DNA of 64,000 nt from Planotetraspora mira (GTDB lineage Bacteria > Actinomycetota > Actinomycetes > Streptosporangiales > Streptosporangiaceae). Positions 43,660-53,085 of the stretch are shown in pieces. Every line of letters starts with the position of its first letter. Positions within the stretch are counted from its first letter, which is position 1. Made by a program: the position numbers and the translations under genes. The DNA lies in contig NZ_BOOO01000040.1 of NCBI RefSeq assembly GCF_016863275.1, positions 1-64,000 of the forward strand, given 5' to 3'. Under the pieces are notes generated by a model. The model had not been told where the DNA came from, did not search any database, and was given only the letters and a program-made list of their open reading frames with translations.

Positions 43660-44117
43660 TCGCAGCGCAAACACATTCAGGGAAAGCGCCGGCCACCGAG
43701 ACTCGACCGTGAAGGCCCAATGGTCGCGCAGCGCCATTGGCGTGCTTGGAACTTCACTCAGCACCGCAGCACAGGTCAGGAGCCATCTTGCGCAGGTGAC
43801 GCTGAACGTCTTTCGTGCGCCCAGCGGCGCAGGAGTTGAAGCCGCCTCCGTGACAGCGACTGACCTGTATCTTCGTAAGCCCGCCATCGCTTGCCGATGT
43901 GAATCCGGTCCGAGCCACTGCCGGGATCCCCGATAGCAGGGGGCCGGCAGTTTCGTATGGAAACCCCGTGATGCGAGATGCGGTTAGACCAAACGCGCGG
44001 TTCAGGGAGCGTGCCGAAATTTGATTCGACACCTCGACGCTCAGAATAGATGAAGCTCTATGGCAATGATCCAGGGGCAACGGCTGAAGCAACTTCTGGC
44101 CCAACATCGAATTCCTC
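43660..44117. other. Gene-free stretch
   Basis: No gene is supported in these 458 bases. Codon bias is absent in every frame and only short debris-like frames occur. Confidence 0.5.
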
Positions 44118-44507
44118 GTGGCCACGGAAATATCGCTTTCAAGGCCCATCCTCCCGAAGCTCACGGGTCCGAAATACTCGAAGCTCATCGCGGACGCTCT
44201 AGCCAACGAGACAGTAGAGAACGAGCCGATCTGGGCGGACGGGGAACCATTCGAGGTGCTCGACACGATCTCCGCAGCGTTCCCAACCGAGCCCACGCTG
44301 ACCGTCTCCCTGCTCGCCCTCGCCGACTGGCTACGCAGCCAGAGCCTCAATGCGGGTAGGTGCGCGTTCGCGCGGAGACGAGTCCCCGACAGCATTGAAG
44401 TTCGGCCCCTGAACGGGACATTCGGCACGGGCAAGATAAGCATTGCGAACGAACTTGCCCGGCCAATTCCTAAGGCCCGCTACTTTGATACCGAGCAGTT
44501 CGGCTAA
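44118..44507 (+). CDS. Possible hypothetical protein or remnant
   Basis: An open frame of 129 codons from GTG 44118; it is in frame with a further eleven codons upstream (WPNIEFLV) that look equally protein-like back to a TGA at 44085. The middle (PILPKLTGPKYSKLIADALANE, LLALADWLRSQSL) has good third-position GC and sensible helices. The last 40 codons look random. No family is recognised and no ribosome site is seen; it may be the remains of a larger gene. Confidence 0.35.
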   Translation: MATEISLSRPILPKLTGPKYSKLIADALANETVENEPIWADGEPFEVLDTISAAFPTEPTLTVSLLALADWLRSQSLNAGRCAFARRRVPDSIEVRPLNGTFGTGKISIANELARPIPKARYFDTEQFG

Positions 44508-44574
44508 ATGCTGAAAACCGTCTCGAATCGGCACGACCCGCGTCATCCGCGATGGCACCTCGCTGGTATTGGAC

Positions 44575-44964
44575 TCAATCCGCGAGCATGTGCAGGATGG
44601 GAGCTCCGAGCGCCCCCAGCCAGCCCGCCAGAGCCATCAGCGGCCCGCGCAAGGACTCCCCCATCGCGGCGATCGCCCCCGCCGAGGTCAGGGCCTCGGT
44701 CAGCCGGGCCAGGCGGGTTGCGATGCTCTGACGATCGGGTCGTGCGCGGTCCAGTTCGGTCTGTACGGCCTCTGCCTCGGCCGCTTCGGACGGCAGACCG
44801 AGGGCATGGAGCCGGGTTACCAGCGACGCGGCCCACTCACTGGGCTCCCCGCCGAGGAACGTGCCCTGCTGGCCGCCCTGGATGGTCTGGTCGCCGCCCA
44901 CGTTGTTGATGTTGACGGCCTGCTGGTTGCCGATATTGAAAGTCAATTCCGTCCTCCGACTCAT
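44575..44964 (-). CDS. Small protein with N-terminal NNVGGDQ motif
   Basis: A 129-residue protein. Residues about 8-36 are polar and glycine-rich: IGNQQAVNINNVGGDQTIQ then GGQQGTF. The rest is helical (SEWAASLVTRLHALGLPSEAAEAEAVQ) and ends in a strongly hydrophobic, amphipathic stretch (GPLMALAGWLGALGAPILHML). The N-terminal motif closely resembles QINNVGRDQYNHYPQQ in the FHA protein encoded just upstream, with which its start overlaps (ATGA). Such paired motifs recall bacterial amyloid signalling motifs; the function is unknown. Confidence 0.65.
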   Translation of the reverse strand: MSRRTELTFNIGNQQAVNINNVGGDQTIQGGQQGTFLGGEPSEWAASLVTRLHALGLPSEAAEAEAVQTELDRARPDRQSIATRLARLTEALTSAGAIAAMGESLRGPLMALAGWLGALGAPILHMLAD

Positions 44965-45806
44965 CCGCGCTGAACCGAGTTCCAGCTGTGCCGTGGGTCG
45001 CTGTCCACTTTCTTGCCACGCGCGGCGGCGATGATGTGCATGATCAATGCAAGCAAGAAGAGCATTACGCCGACCGCCACGATGACGTACCCGATCCTCT
45101 CGACCGACGATGCGTTTCTCATCGCCTCGATTGCAGGGCCGTAGCCCTTGCCGAGGTCCGGTATGTCCGGTATATGGTCAGGCCCTGAAGTCCTAAGGGA
45201 GTCCCAACCTTCAATGGACGCATCGGCGGCGATCCTCACGGCCTGATCTTCAAGGTGTGTCCCCCAGAGGTAGACCAAGCCTCCGCTGAACGTCAGCGCT
45301 AGGCTCAGCCAGATCAACCGCAGAGAACGGGTGCGAGCCGCCGCGACCTCCCTGAGGAAGCTCTCCCGCTGCTGGGGATAGTGGTTGTACTGGTCGCGGC
45401 CCACGTTGTTGATCTGGCCGCCTGCCTGCCGGTCGATGTCGAAGCGGACCGGCGGCTCCTGCGCGGGCCGGGCGGGCGGGATCATGCCGGTGCTCCCAGG
45501 CACCTCGTACCGTGCGCGGACCATGCCGAACTGGACCACGTCGCCGTCGTGCAGGACCCGGGGCCGCCGTACCGGTTCGCCGTTGACCGACGTGCCGTTG
45601 CGCGATCCCAGGTCCTCAACACTGGTCTGGCCGCCCGTCTGGCTCAGCGCGGCGTGGATGAAACTGAGATAAGGATCGTCGAGCCGTAGATCGGCAGCCT
45701 GCCCTCGGCCGAGCGACCGCCGTCCGGGGCTCACAGGAAGCACCGTACCCGCAAGCTGCGACGGATGGATGACGACCAGTCGGGGATCATCTGATGACAT
45801 TGTCAT
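44961..45806 (-). CDS. FHA domain membrane protein with NNVGRDQ motif
   Basis: A 281-residue protein. Residues about 8-105 are a forkhead-associated domain, which binds phosphothreonine: RRSLGRGQAADLRLDDPYLSFIHA and EDLGSRNGTSVNGEPV. Then comes a polar motif (FDIDRQAGGQINNVGRDQYN, about 125-145), a transmembrane helix near 170-190, and a second near 250-270. GGAG lies upstream of ATG 45806; ATG 45800 is in frame. The protein shares its motif with the small protein encoded by the overlapping downstream gene. A link to a Ser/Thr kinase, such as that at 8206, is possible but not shown. Confidence 0.8.
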   Translation of the reverse strand: MTMSSDDPRLVVIHPSQLAGTVLPVSPGRRSLGRGQAADLRLDDPYLSFIHAALSQTGGQTSVEDLGSRNGTSVNGEPVRRPRVLHDGDVVQFGMVRARYEVPGSTGMIPPARPAQEPPVRFDIDRQAGGQINNVGRDQYNHYPQQRESFLREVAAARTRSLRLIWLSLALTFSGGLVYLWGTHLEDQAVRIAADASIEGWDSLRTSGPDHIPDIPDLGKGYGPAIEAMRNASSVERIGYVIVAVGVMLFLLALIMHIIAAARGKKVDSDPRHSWNSVQRG

Positions 45807-46238
45807 GCCGTCTCCTCGGCGACCGGCGGCGAAATCCATGGTGCGTCGTCCGAACGCATTCCGCCAGCCTTTTCAGACTCGGCTTCGCGACAGTTTCTCT
45901 CGGTTTGGTCGTTCCGGAGAAAGAGTTTTCCGGAACCGGGGAGGGCGGGGTTGCCGGAATTTCTGTCGCGAATCCGGAAACGATTCCCGCGATCGTGTGA
46001 TCGAGTAAGGCGATGTTGCTTGTATCGGTTGCTGTAGTGCACCACGAGGCGCGATGTGACCGAGCGGAGGTGAAGCCCGGGAACGGGAAATCCTTTCCCT
46101 TGCCGTCCCGTAGATGAAACCCCAGCCAGCTCCGAGCCCGAACATCGGCGGCTGAAAGCCAGGCCTAGCGCGGCGAAGCGCGCATCCAGGCCATGAGGGT
46201 CAGCCTGCCGATGGTGGAGGCGTCGTCGCCAACGGTGT
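45807..46238. other. Intergenic region upstream of the FHA operon
   Basis: No gene is supported in these 432 bases. The region 45880-46030 is AT-richer and includes the inverted repeat at 45911-45936; it should carry the promoter of the FHA gene. Confidence 0.5.
45911..45936. promoter_or_regulatory. Inverted repeat GTTCCGGA/TCCGGAAC
   Basis: Perfect 8-base arms (45911-45918 and 45929-45936) with a 10-base AT-rich spacer, about 105 bases before the FHA start. A candidate operator of the FHA/small-protein pair. Confidence 0.4.
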
Positions 46239-46883
46239 TCAGGCGTCCGATGCTGCTGGGAGCACGTCGGCGACGGTGCGACGGCGGGCGAGCATGGACC
46301 AGCCGATCGGCACGAGGGCGAGTACCAGGGCGATGTCGCAGGCGACGGCCAGAGATTCGATGCGGGCTGGGCGGGAGGCGATGAACAGGACTCCGCCGAG
46401 CACGAGCAGCGCCGCGGACCAGGTCGACACCATGCGGGTACGCCAGAGCAGGATCCCGGTGGCGACCAACGAGACCGGGACGAGCCAGCCCCACGGGAGG
46501 AAGGCGAAGAAGGTGACCGCCGAGACGTCCGGCAGCGCGCCCTCCATGACGTCGGCGAGCAGGTCCTTTCCGTACACGGCCAGGTACATGGCCTGAAGGT
46601 TGAACAGGGCACCGGCGGTGAAGCCGATGACGGCGATGGCGCCGAAGATCGGCCCGATGCGGGGTGCCCTCGGTTCGACCATCCGGTAGATGCCGACGAA
46701 CGCGATCGCCAGCGCGAAGGTCGACCAGATGCCGATCATCCCGCCGACGACCCCATCGTTGATGCCGTTCTCGGTGAGGAAGGCGATGGTGCTGCCGAGC
46801 AGCAGCAGGGGGCCGGCGACCGTGGCCAGGCCGAAAACGCGGGACGCGGCCGGGCTCAGGATGCCTGAGACATCGATGCTCAT
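46239..46883 (-). CDS. DUF4386-like integral membrane protein
   Basis: A 214-residue protein with about six transmembrane helices (VFGLATVAGPLLLLGSTIAFL, MIGIWSTFALAIAFVGIYRM, VSAVTFFAFLPWGWLVPVSLV and others). AAGGAG precedes ATG 46883. It is similar in plan to DUF4386 proteins of unknown function. It is divergent from the sensor kinase at 47044, and may be its target. Confidence 0.7.
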   Translation of the reverse strand: MSIDVSGILSPAASRVFGLATVAGPLLLLGSTIAFLTENGINDGVVGGMIGIWSTFALAIAFVGIYRMVEPRAPRIGPIFGAIAVIGFTAGALFNLQAMYLAVYGKDLLADVMEGALPDVSAVTFFAFLPWGWLVPVSLVATGILLWRTRMVSTWSAALLVLGGVLFIASRPARIESLAVACDIALVLALVPIGWSMLARRRTVADVLPAASDA

Positions 46884-47043
46884 GGTTGCTCCTTGTGTGT
46901 AGTGCCCATGTCCATCAGCCTCGCCGCCGCAGGACGGGCCGACCAGCGGGGCTGACCGACCAACCGTTGGTGCGGCCAGCCGTACCCCGATGGTGCGGTC
47001 GGCTCCTCTATCAGACCGACGCGCGAGCGCCGATACTCGGGGG

Positions 47044-49113
47044 ATGGAGCAGCGCGACGTGCGGTGGCTGCGGGCGGTGACCGCTGTCGCGGTGGCCGGT
47101 ACGGCCGTGGTGGTGGCGGCGTTCACCGCGATGCTGCTGCGGCAGCGGTCGGTCGAGGTGCAGTACGGGCTTTTCCTGTTCCAGAACGGGCCGTCGGCGG
47201 TCGTGTTGCTGTGGATGGGCCGCTTGGTGCTGCGCCGGCAGCAGCGCAACATCGCAGGGTGGGTTCTAGTCGCCATCGGCGTCATCCAAGTACTGCATAC
47301 GGTGGTCTCGGTGTGGGCCGACATGGAACTGGTGGCGGCCGGGTTCACGGCACCGGTGACCCAGATCGCGGAAGGGCTGGCACCCGCGGATCTACCGCCG
47401 GCCGCGGCGATCCCTCTGTGGGTGACCGGCTGGTTGTGGGTGCCGGCCCCCGTGCTGGCCGCCACCGTCCTACTGCTCGCCTTCCCCGACGGCACGCTCT
47501 CCGGCCGGGCCTGGCGGCCCATCGTGGGGGCAGCCACCACGGGCGGGGGTCTGCTCATGGTGGCATTCGCCATCGACAGGTGGCCGACGGCCGGCTGGAC
47601 CACTCCAGAGGGGGCGCCGGCCATCGTGCGTATCCTGCTCGCCCCGGGAGGACTGCTGGTCGCCGTCGCGGTCGCCGCCAGCATCGGCAGCCTCCTGCGG
47701 CGGTGGCGGCGGGCGGGCGGCACACAGCGGCAACCGTTCCGGGTGGCGGGCGTGACCGCCATCGGGTTCGCGGCCATCGCCGTCCTCACCTACCCCTGGC
47801 AGCACATATGGATCCCCGCCATCCTCGTCAGCTTCAATCTGTTGATCGTCGGCTACGCCCTCGCGGTGGCCCGATACCGCCTGCACGACCTGGAACCAGT
47901 ACTCGGCCGCGCAGCGGTGGCTGCCGTAGTCTCGTTGCTGGTCGCCGCAGTCTGTGCCACAGTCCTGATCGGCGCGACCAGCCTGGTCGGCCAGCGCGTC
48001 GACAGCCGACTGCTGACGCTGGCCGCCGCGGCCGCCGCGGCGCTGCTCGTCGAGCCCGCCCGCCGGCGGACCCGGAAGCTGGTCGACCAGCTGATCTTCC
48101 GCCGAAGCGCCGACCGCACCGAGGTGATGTCGCGCCTGGCCGCCCACGCCAACGCGGCCTCCGCGGCCGACGTCCTGGCCGAGGTGACCGGGCTGCTCGT
48201 GCGCAGCACCGGGGCCGCGCGAGCCGAAGTACACCTCGCGGCCGACCCGTATCCCCCATCGACGGATACCGCGGCCGCTTCCCAACTGCCGGTACTTCGG
48301 GCCGCCGTGCAGCACCAGGGCGAGACCTTCGGCGAGGTACGCCTCTACGCGACCGCGCGGGCCGACCTCGTCCCCGACGCGCCGCAACTGCTCAACGACG
48401 TCGCCCACACCCTCGGCATCGTCCTGCGCAACGACCGGCTCACCACCCAACTCCAGGCCCAACTCGACGAACTGCAGGCATCACGCCGACGCCTCGTCGA
48501 AGCCCACGACCACGCACGCCGCGGACTCGAACGCGACATCCACGACGGCGCCCAAACCCGCCTCATCTCCCTACGGATACGCCTCGCCACACTGCGCGCC
48601 CATCTCGACCGAGACAGCGACACCCTCCGGCTCACGACCGAGCTCGACGACATCGGCAACGATGTCGACGCAGCCGTGCGATCACTCCGCGCCCTCGCCC
48701 GCGGACTCCACCCGCCCCTGCTCGAACAGGCAGGGCTTACCGCCGCGTTACGCGCCCATGCCCGCGACCTGCCCGTTTCCGTATCGGTCACCGCGCGAGG
48801 GGTCGACCGCTACCCCCGCGCCATAGAGGCAGCGGCCTACTTCTGCTGCCTCGAAGCCATCCAGAACGCCATCCGCCACAGCAGCGCCACCACCATCACC
48901 ATCGACCTCACCGCCGACGACAGCCGGCTCTGCTTCCAAGTCGGCGACAACGGCATCGGCTTCGATCCCACCCGCACGCTCGCCGGCACCGGCCTCGCCA
49001 ACATCGACGACCGACTATCCGCCCTGGGCGGCCAGGCACACATCCACTCCAGACCCGGCCGTGGCACCCGCGTCAACGGCGCCATCCCCGCACAGGCGCT
49101 CACCGGCGCCTAA
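47044..49113 (+). CDS. Membrane sensor histidine kinase (HisKA_3 type)
   Basis: A 689-residue kinase. The N-terminal half has about eight membrane segments (to about 330). A GAF-like segment follows. The HisKA_3 phosphoacceptor His is in LERDIHDGAQTRLISL (about 495-510), and the ATPase has the N box EAIQNAIRHS, the G1 box DNGIGFDP and GTGLANIDDRL. This is the NarX/DesK class that pairs with LuxR-type regulators; such a regulator lies convergent at 49293. The signal is unknown. Confidence 0.88.
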   Translation: MEQRDVRWLRAVTAVAVAGTAVVVAAFTAMLLRQRSVEVQYGLFLFQNGPSAVVLLWMGRLVLRRQQRNIAGWVLVAIGVIQVLHTVVSVWADMELVAAGFTAPVTQIAEGLAPADLPPAAAIPLWVTGWLWVPAPVLAATVLLLAFPDGTLSGRAWRPIVGAATTGGGLLMVAFAIDRWPTAGWTTPEGAPAIVRILLAPGGLLVAVAVAASIGSLLRRWRRAGGTQRQPFRVAGVTAIGFAAIAVLTYPWQHIWIPAILVSFNLLIVGYALAVARYRLHDLEPVLGRAAVAAVVSLLVAAVCATVLIGATSLVGQRVDSRLLTLAAAAAAALLVEPARRRTRKLVDQLIFRRSADRTEVMSRLAAHANAASAADVLAEVTGLLVRSTGAARAEVHLAADPYPPSTDTAAASQLPVLRAAVQHQGETFGEVRLYATARADLVPDAPQLLNDVAHTLGIVLRNDRLTTQLQAQLDELQASRRRLVEAHDHARRGLERDIHDGAQTRLISLRIRLATLRAHLDRDSDTLRLTTELDDIGNDVDAAVRSLRALARGLHPPLLEQAGLTAALRAHARDLPVSVSVTARGVDRYPRAIEAAAYFCCLEAIQNAIRHSSATTITIDLTADDSRLCFQVGDNGIGFDPTRTLAGTGLANIDDRLSALGGQAHIHSRPGRGTRVNGAIPAQALTGA

Positions 49114-49292
49114 GACGCTGCGGCGTGTTCATGACGGTTGCTCTGGCCCTGGTGGCAATACGGTGTGCCGCGCACTGCTGTCGCCGTAGTCGTAACCGCC
49201 TGCCCGTGGCCTCGCCCAGGGCTCGCCTCTCTCGGTGTTCGTACTCCCCGGCAGGGGTGTGCTCTCCCGTGTTCTGGAGAATGGCGGCTCCG

Positions 49293-49964
49293 TTACGGGT
49301 TCTGTGACGAGAGGTAGAGCAGGACGGCTTGGACTCGACGGTGTACCCGGGTGTCGTCGGGGTCGAGGTTGAACTTGGCCAGTAGTGAGGTGATGTGCTT
49401 TTCCACGGTTCGTTCGGTGAGCACCAGCCTGTTCATGATTGCGGCGTTGGAGAGGCCAGTGGCGATCAAAGCTAAGACTTCCCGTTCGCGTGGAGTCAGC
49501 CGAGCCAATGGCGACGACGCCTGCCGAGTGCGGGTTTGCACGAGTGCGTCCACGACATGCGGATCCAGGAAGGAACCGCCGGCTGCTACGGATTCGATGG
49601 CGTTGCGAATCTGTGCGGCGTCACCGACGCGTTCTTTGAGCAGATACGCCCGTCCGGAGGCTCGAGCGGCGAACAGTCTCAGCGCCCATTCCGGTTCGAG
49701 GTGTTGGGACAGCACCACGACGCCGATTTGGGGATGCGAGTGGGTCAGCCCCTCAGCGAACCGGATCCCTTCGTCCTGGTCGCCGGGCGGCATCCGCACA
49801 TCGGTGACGACGACGTCGGGAAGATATTCGTCGACGGCTGCGGTCAGCTCCGGCAGGTTCGCCACGCTGGCGACGAGATCGACGTAGTCCTGGGTGGCGA
49901 GCAGCAGCCGCAGGCCCTCACGGATGAGGTAGCTGTCCTCGGCTACCACGATGCGGATCCGCAT
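49293..49964 (-). CDS. NarL/LuxR family response regulator
   Basis: A 223-residue regulator. Receiver: acidic pair in VVAEDSYLIREGLR, phospho-Asp in VVVTDVRMPPGDQDEG, and Lys in AYLLKERVGD. C-terminal LuxR HTH: LTPREREVLALIATGLSNAAIMNRLVLTERTVEKHITSLLAKF. ATG 49964 is used; a GTG four codons upstream is also possible. It is the likely partner of the kinase at 47044 despite the convergent orientation (179-base gap). Confidence 0.88.
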   Translation of the reverse strand: MRIRIVVAEDSYLIREGLRLLLATQDYVDLVASVANLPELTAAVDEYLPDVVVTDVRMPPGDQDEGIRFAEGLTHSHPQIGVVVLSQHLEPEWALRLFAARASGRAYLLKERVGDAAQIRNAIESVAAGGSFLDPHVVDALVQTRTRQASSPLARLTPREREVLALIATGLSNAAIMNRLVLTERTVEKHITSLLAKFNLDPDDTRVHRRVQAVLLYLSSQNP

Positions 49965-50212
49965 AATAGGCAACACCGTAGTACTAAGAAATAACCCTTG
50001 AGTTCGTTGGGCTCGTTATGGGGGTTGAGGAACATCGGAACGAAAAGTGGCACTTAGGTCACGTGATCATGGTTCTTAACGTGACTGGCCGCTCCGATGT
50101 GCTGGACTCCCACCGGCCGGGGTGACGCAAGGTACTTAGCGAGCATCCTGAACTGCGAGAACAGGTTCCCAGTCGTTGCCATGGCACGAGATGCCGGACT
50201 AATCCGTGACGT

Positions 50213-50311
50213 TTAGAGCGTCTGCTCCAGCACCTGCGCCGCGGCGAGCATAAGCCGTCCTTCGGTGTCGAGATCCCCGAAATACGGCGGGTTGAGATCG
50301 TCGTAGCTCAC
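50213..50311 (-). pseudogene. Gene fragment ending DDLNPPYFGDLDTEG
   Basis: A 32-codon frame starting GTG at 50311 and ending TAA at 50213-50215. The stretch VSYDDLNPPYFGDLDTEGRL then MLAAAQVLEQTL has convincing codon bias and reads like the C-terminus of a protein, but no upstream frame continues it. Either a remnant or a very small gene. Confidence 0.35.
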
Positions 50312-50601
50312 TCCGGACAAGCGGGAACGACGCCACGATGGCGGGTCGCACCTGCACCGCACGTCGAACGCTGGGAACGCATGTCACCCGGGCGTCCGTA
50401 TCACCTCAACGCCCAGTCCCGGGCCGGTTTGATCAGCACCCTTGAGGCCTACCGGAAGGGCGTGGAGCCTGATGGTCTCGCTGAGCGTGTACATCACCTC
50501 GACGTGAGGGGTAAGCCAAGCCGGCTGCACAACTCCACGAACAGCCGCCCCATTGGCGAGATTGGACGATTGCGTCCACTATGCTAATGCCTAGCGGATT
50601 T

Positions 50602-50624
50602 CGTTACAACAACTCGCTGTAACG
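50602..50624. promoter_or_regulatory. Inverted repeat CGTTACA/TGTAACG
   Basis: Perfect 7-base arms with a 9-base spacer, about 200 bases before the sigma factor start at 50821. A candidate operator. Confidence 0.4.
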
Positions 50625-50820
50625 ATCAGGAAAAGACGATCATCAGTGTTCGTCCGTGAGAACTGGTCCGCTATCTGGTGTGCACCCCGCGTAAGCACGG
50701 CCAGCTGTCGCCCGACGGCGATCGATGGACTGAATCGTCCAGTTTGTTGCTCAGGTGCCGCGTGGGAGTGACCTGACCAGCGTGTGCGCGGCTTGTGATG
50801 CTCTGGCGAAAGAGGAGGCA

Positions 50821-51489
50821 GTGGACCCAGAGACTGATCGGGAGAACCGCCGATGGGTGCGTGATCTCGCTGCTGCCGGCCCCGTCAGAGAGGCGGCATG
50901 CAGGGAGCTGTATCCGTTGCTGCTTCGCGTCGCGAAGTCTGAGGCACGTCGGCGTGCGCCGGTCCTAGAGCTGGACGGCCCGGAGCTCGAGGACATTGCT
51001 CACCAGGCCGCCGCTGACGCGTTGATGGCCATCGGCGAGCGTCTGGATAGGTTCCGGGGTGAGGCAAGGTTCACCACGTGGGCGAGCAAATTCGTGATCT
51101 TTAACGTGGCCACCAAGATGAATCGTCACTTCTGGCGTCGCCACGAGGTCCCCTACGATCAAGAGGATTGGTCCAGGATCGCCTCGAGGTTCGACGTGGG
51201 CCCCGACGACGAGGCGCAAGTCCGGGAGTTCGCGGCGGCGGTCTCGACCGCGGTCGAAGAGAATCTGTCGGAGCGTCAGCGCATTGTGTTCGTCGCGACG
51301 GTCCTCAACGGCATGCCGATGGATGTCCTGGCTGACGAGCTGGGCTCGACCCACAACGCGCTGTACAAGGTGCTCTTCGACGCCCGGAAGAAGCTCCGCG
51401 CTGCGCTGGTGGCGAGTGGCTACCTGCCCCCTACGCCACAGATGACCGCACGCGACTCGACACCGTTGTCCGATGGGTCGAGCGCGTAG
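50821..51489 (+). CDS. ECF-like sigma-70 family factor
   Basis: A 222-residue sigma factor. GTG 50821 is chosen because GAGGAGG lies just before it; the frame is open upstream. Region 2 reads LEDIAHQAAADALMAIGERLDRFRG and TTWASKFVIFNVATKMNRHFWRRHE; region 4 has LSERQRIVFVATVLNGMPMDVLADELGSTHNALYKVLFDARKKLR. No anti-sigma gene is adjacent; a zinc-finger protein of that general type occurs 10 kb away at 61158. Confidence 0.82.
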   Translation: MDPETDRENRRWVRDLAAAGPVREAACRELYPLLLRVAKSEARRRAPVLELDGPELEDIAHQAAADALMAIGERLDRFRGEARFTTWASKFVIFNVATKMNRHFWRRHEVPYDQEDWSRIASRFDVGPDDEAQVREFAAAVSTAVEENLSERQRIVFVATVLNGMPMDVLADELGSTHNALYKVLFDARKKLRAALVASGYLPPTPQMTARDSTPLSDGSSA

Positions 51490-51784
51490 TCATCGCGAGC
51501 GATGACGTGGTTGCAGGGCCACGGGTAGCGCCGTTGGCCCGGATCGTCGGTTCGGCGGCACATGCGTCGGAGCCGGGCCTGATGGGCATCGCGCCGACGT
51601 GGCGGACGACCATCGGGCCGCCGGACCCAGGGTGAAGGCGAGCACCGGTGCCTGAGGTCGTGGACGGTGCGTGTGCAGGCATCGCCGATCGCGACAGATG
51701 CGTACACCGGCCCGCGGCCGCTACGGAGATAGCGCGTGATGCACACCCCCGGCGGGCGATCGACGAGCGCTGGCGGGGCTCTGC

Positions 51785-53083
51785 TCAGGGTCGAGTGAGG
51801 TCTGGATGACGGTGAGGTTCGTCATGATTACTCACGTGCCGGCTGATTCCGCTCGTGTCGGGGTGCGGGTTGCGTGCAGCGAGGACGGTGAACAGGGTGG
51901 CGACGATGGCAAGGCCGCCGTAACCGAGGGCGAGCTGCGGTAGCGAAAAGGTTCTCGAGAGTTCCCCGGAGATGAGGCTGGGGAAGGCAGCGCCGCTGTA
52001 GCAGAGGAGGTAGATCGCGCTGAAGATCGGTGCCCGGTCGGCCAGGGTGCTGCCGTGCAGCAGGCCGCGGGTGGCGGCGCTGATGGCGATGCCTTGGCTG
52101 GCGCCCGCGACGATGGTTGCGGCGATGAACAGCACCAGTGTGCCGGTGGCGATCGCTGTGATGATGCCGATCCATCCGGCCAGGAAGATGCTCATGCCGA
52201 GGCGTTGGGCGGCCGCGGATGTGAACCGGCCGCCGAGGGGAGCACCGAGAATGCTGGGAGCCATGTAGGCGGCGAACACCAGCCCGAGGATGAGCGAGCT
52301 GTGGGTATGGAGTTGATCTTCGACCAGTGCGGGCACGAAAGCTTGGTAGAAGGCCCCGGTCGCCCAGGTGGCCAGGAACACCGCCGCAGCGACAGGGAGC
52401 AGATGCCTGACCCGGGCCGGTAGCCGGACCCGGGGACGCAGTGACAACCAAGCGCCCGGCGACGGAGTTGCCGTCTCCGGGCTTACGGCGACGAGTGCGG
52501 CAGACAGGAGGAGGAAGCCGACGGCAACCAGGTAGATGAGCTCGCGTGGCCAGGGGCCGAACTGGACCAGGGCTCCGGACGCGATGGCGCCGACGGCGAG
52601 GCCGAGCATGACTGTCTGGCTGGAGGCGACGGAGGCCAACCAGGCCGGCCTGGCCGGTGCGGCATCGACGATGTAGGAGGTGAGGCTGCTGCTGGCCAGC
52701 CCGGCACCGAGGCCCATCAGGAGCCGGCCGGCGATCAGGATGCCGATGTCGTGCACGTTCAGCAGCAGCAGACAGCCCAGCACAAGAAGGCCGAGGCTCG
52801 CGATCGAGGTGGGTCGGCGGCCCAGATGATTTGACAGCCGTCCCATCATCAACAGTGTGGTGAGAGTGGCAGCGGAGTAGGCGACGACGGTCATCGAGAT
52901 ACCGGCGTTGGTGAACCCGTCCTCGGCCCGGTAGATGTTGAAAAGCGGGATCGTCGAGCCCACCGCGGCAAACGCGGCCACCAGGGAGAGGACCGCAGAT
53001 ACGAATGCCAGCCGGAGCGTTCTGCCCCGACGAGCCTGGTTGAGCGCTGGTGCCCCGTTTTGCATCGAGCCGTGCCTTTCCAT
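51785..53083 (-). CDS. MFS transporter
   Basis: A 432-residue membrane protein with about 12 hydrophobic segments. Motif A-like MMGRLSNHLGRRPTS follows TM2, and RLLMGLGAGLASSSLTSYIVD is TM4. It belongs to the small-molecule efflux branch of the MFS. ATG 53083 is used; ATG 53065, preceded by AAAGG, is an alternative. A SnoaL-like gene lies upstream on the same strand. Confidence 0.85.
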   Translation of the reverse strand: MERHGSMQNGAPALNQARRGRTLRLAFVSAVLSLVAAFAAVGSTIPLFNIYRAEDGFTNAGISMTVVAYSAATLTTLLMMGRLSNHLGRRPTSIASLGLLVLGCLLLLNVHDIGILIAGRLLMGLGAGLASSSLTSYIVDAAPARPAWLASVASSQTVMLGLAVGAIASGALVQFGPWPRELIYLVAVGFLLLSAALVAVSPETATPSPGAWLSLRPRVRLPARVRHLLPVAAAVFLATWATGAFYQAFVPALVEDQLHTHSSLILGLVFAAYMAPSILGAPLGGRFTSAAAQRLGMSIFLAGWIGIITAIATGTLVLFIAATIVAGASQGIAISAATRGLLHGSTLADRAPIFSAIYLLCYSGAAFPSLISGELSRTFSLPQLALGYGGLAIVATLFTVLAARNPHPDTSGISRHVSNHDEPHRHPDLTRP

Positions 53084-53085
53084 TG

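Larger units (their letters stand above)
49965..50820. other. Long region without an intact gene
   Basis: No intact gene is supported in 856 bases. It holds a short protein-like fragment on the minus strand (50213-50311) and an inverted repeat at 50602-50624. The plus-strand frame at 50381-50587 shows no family features. Confidence 0.5.

Noticed and set aside
50381-50587. 68-codon plus-strand frame
   Set aside because: No ribosome site, no codon bias and no similarity recognised.
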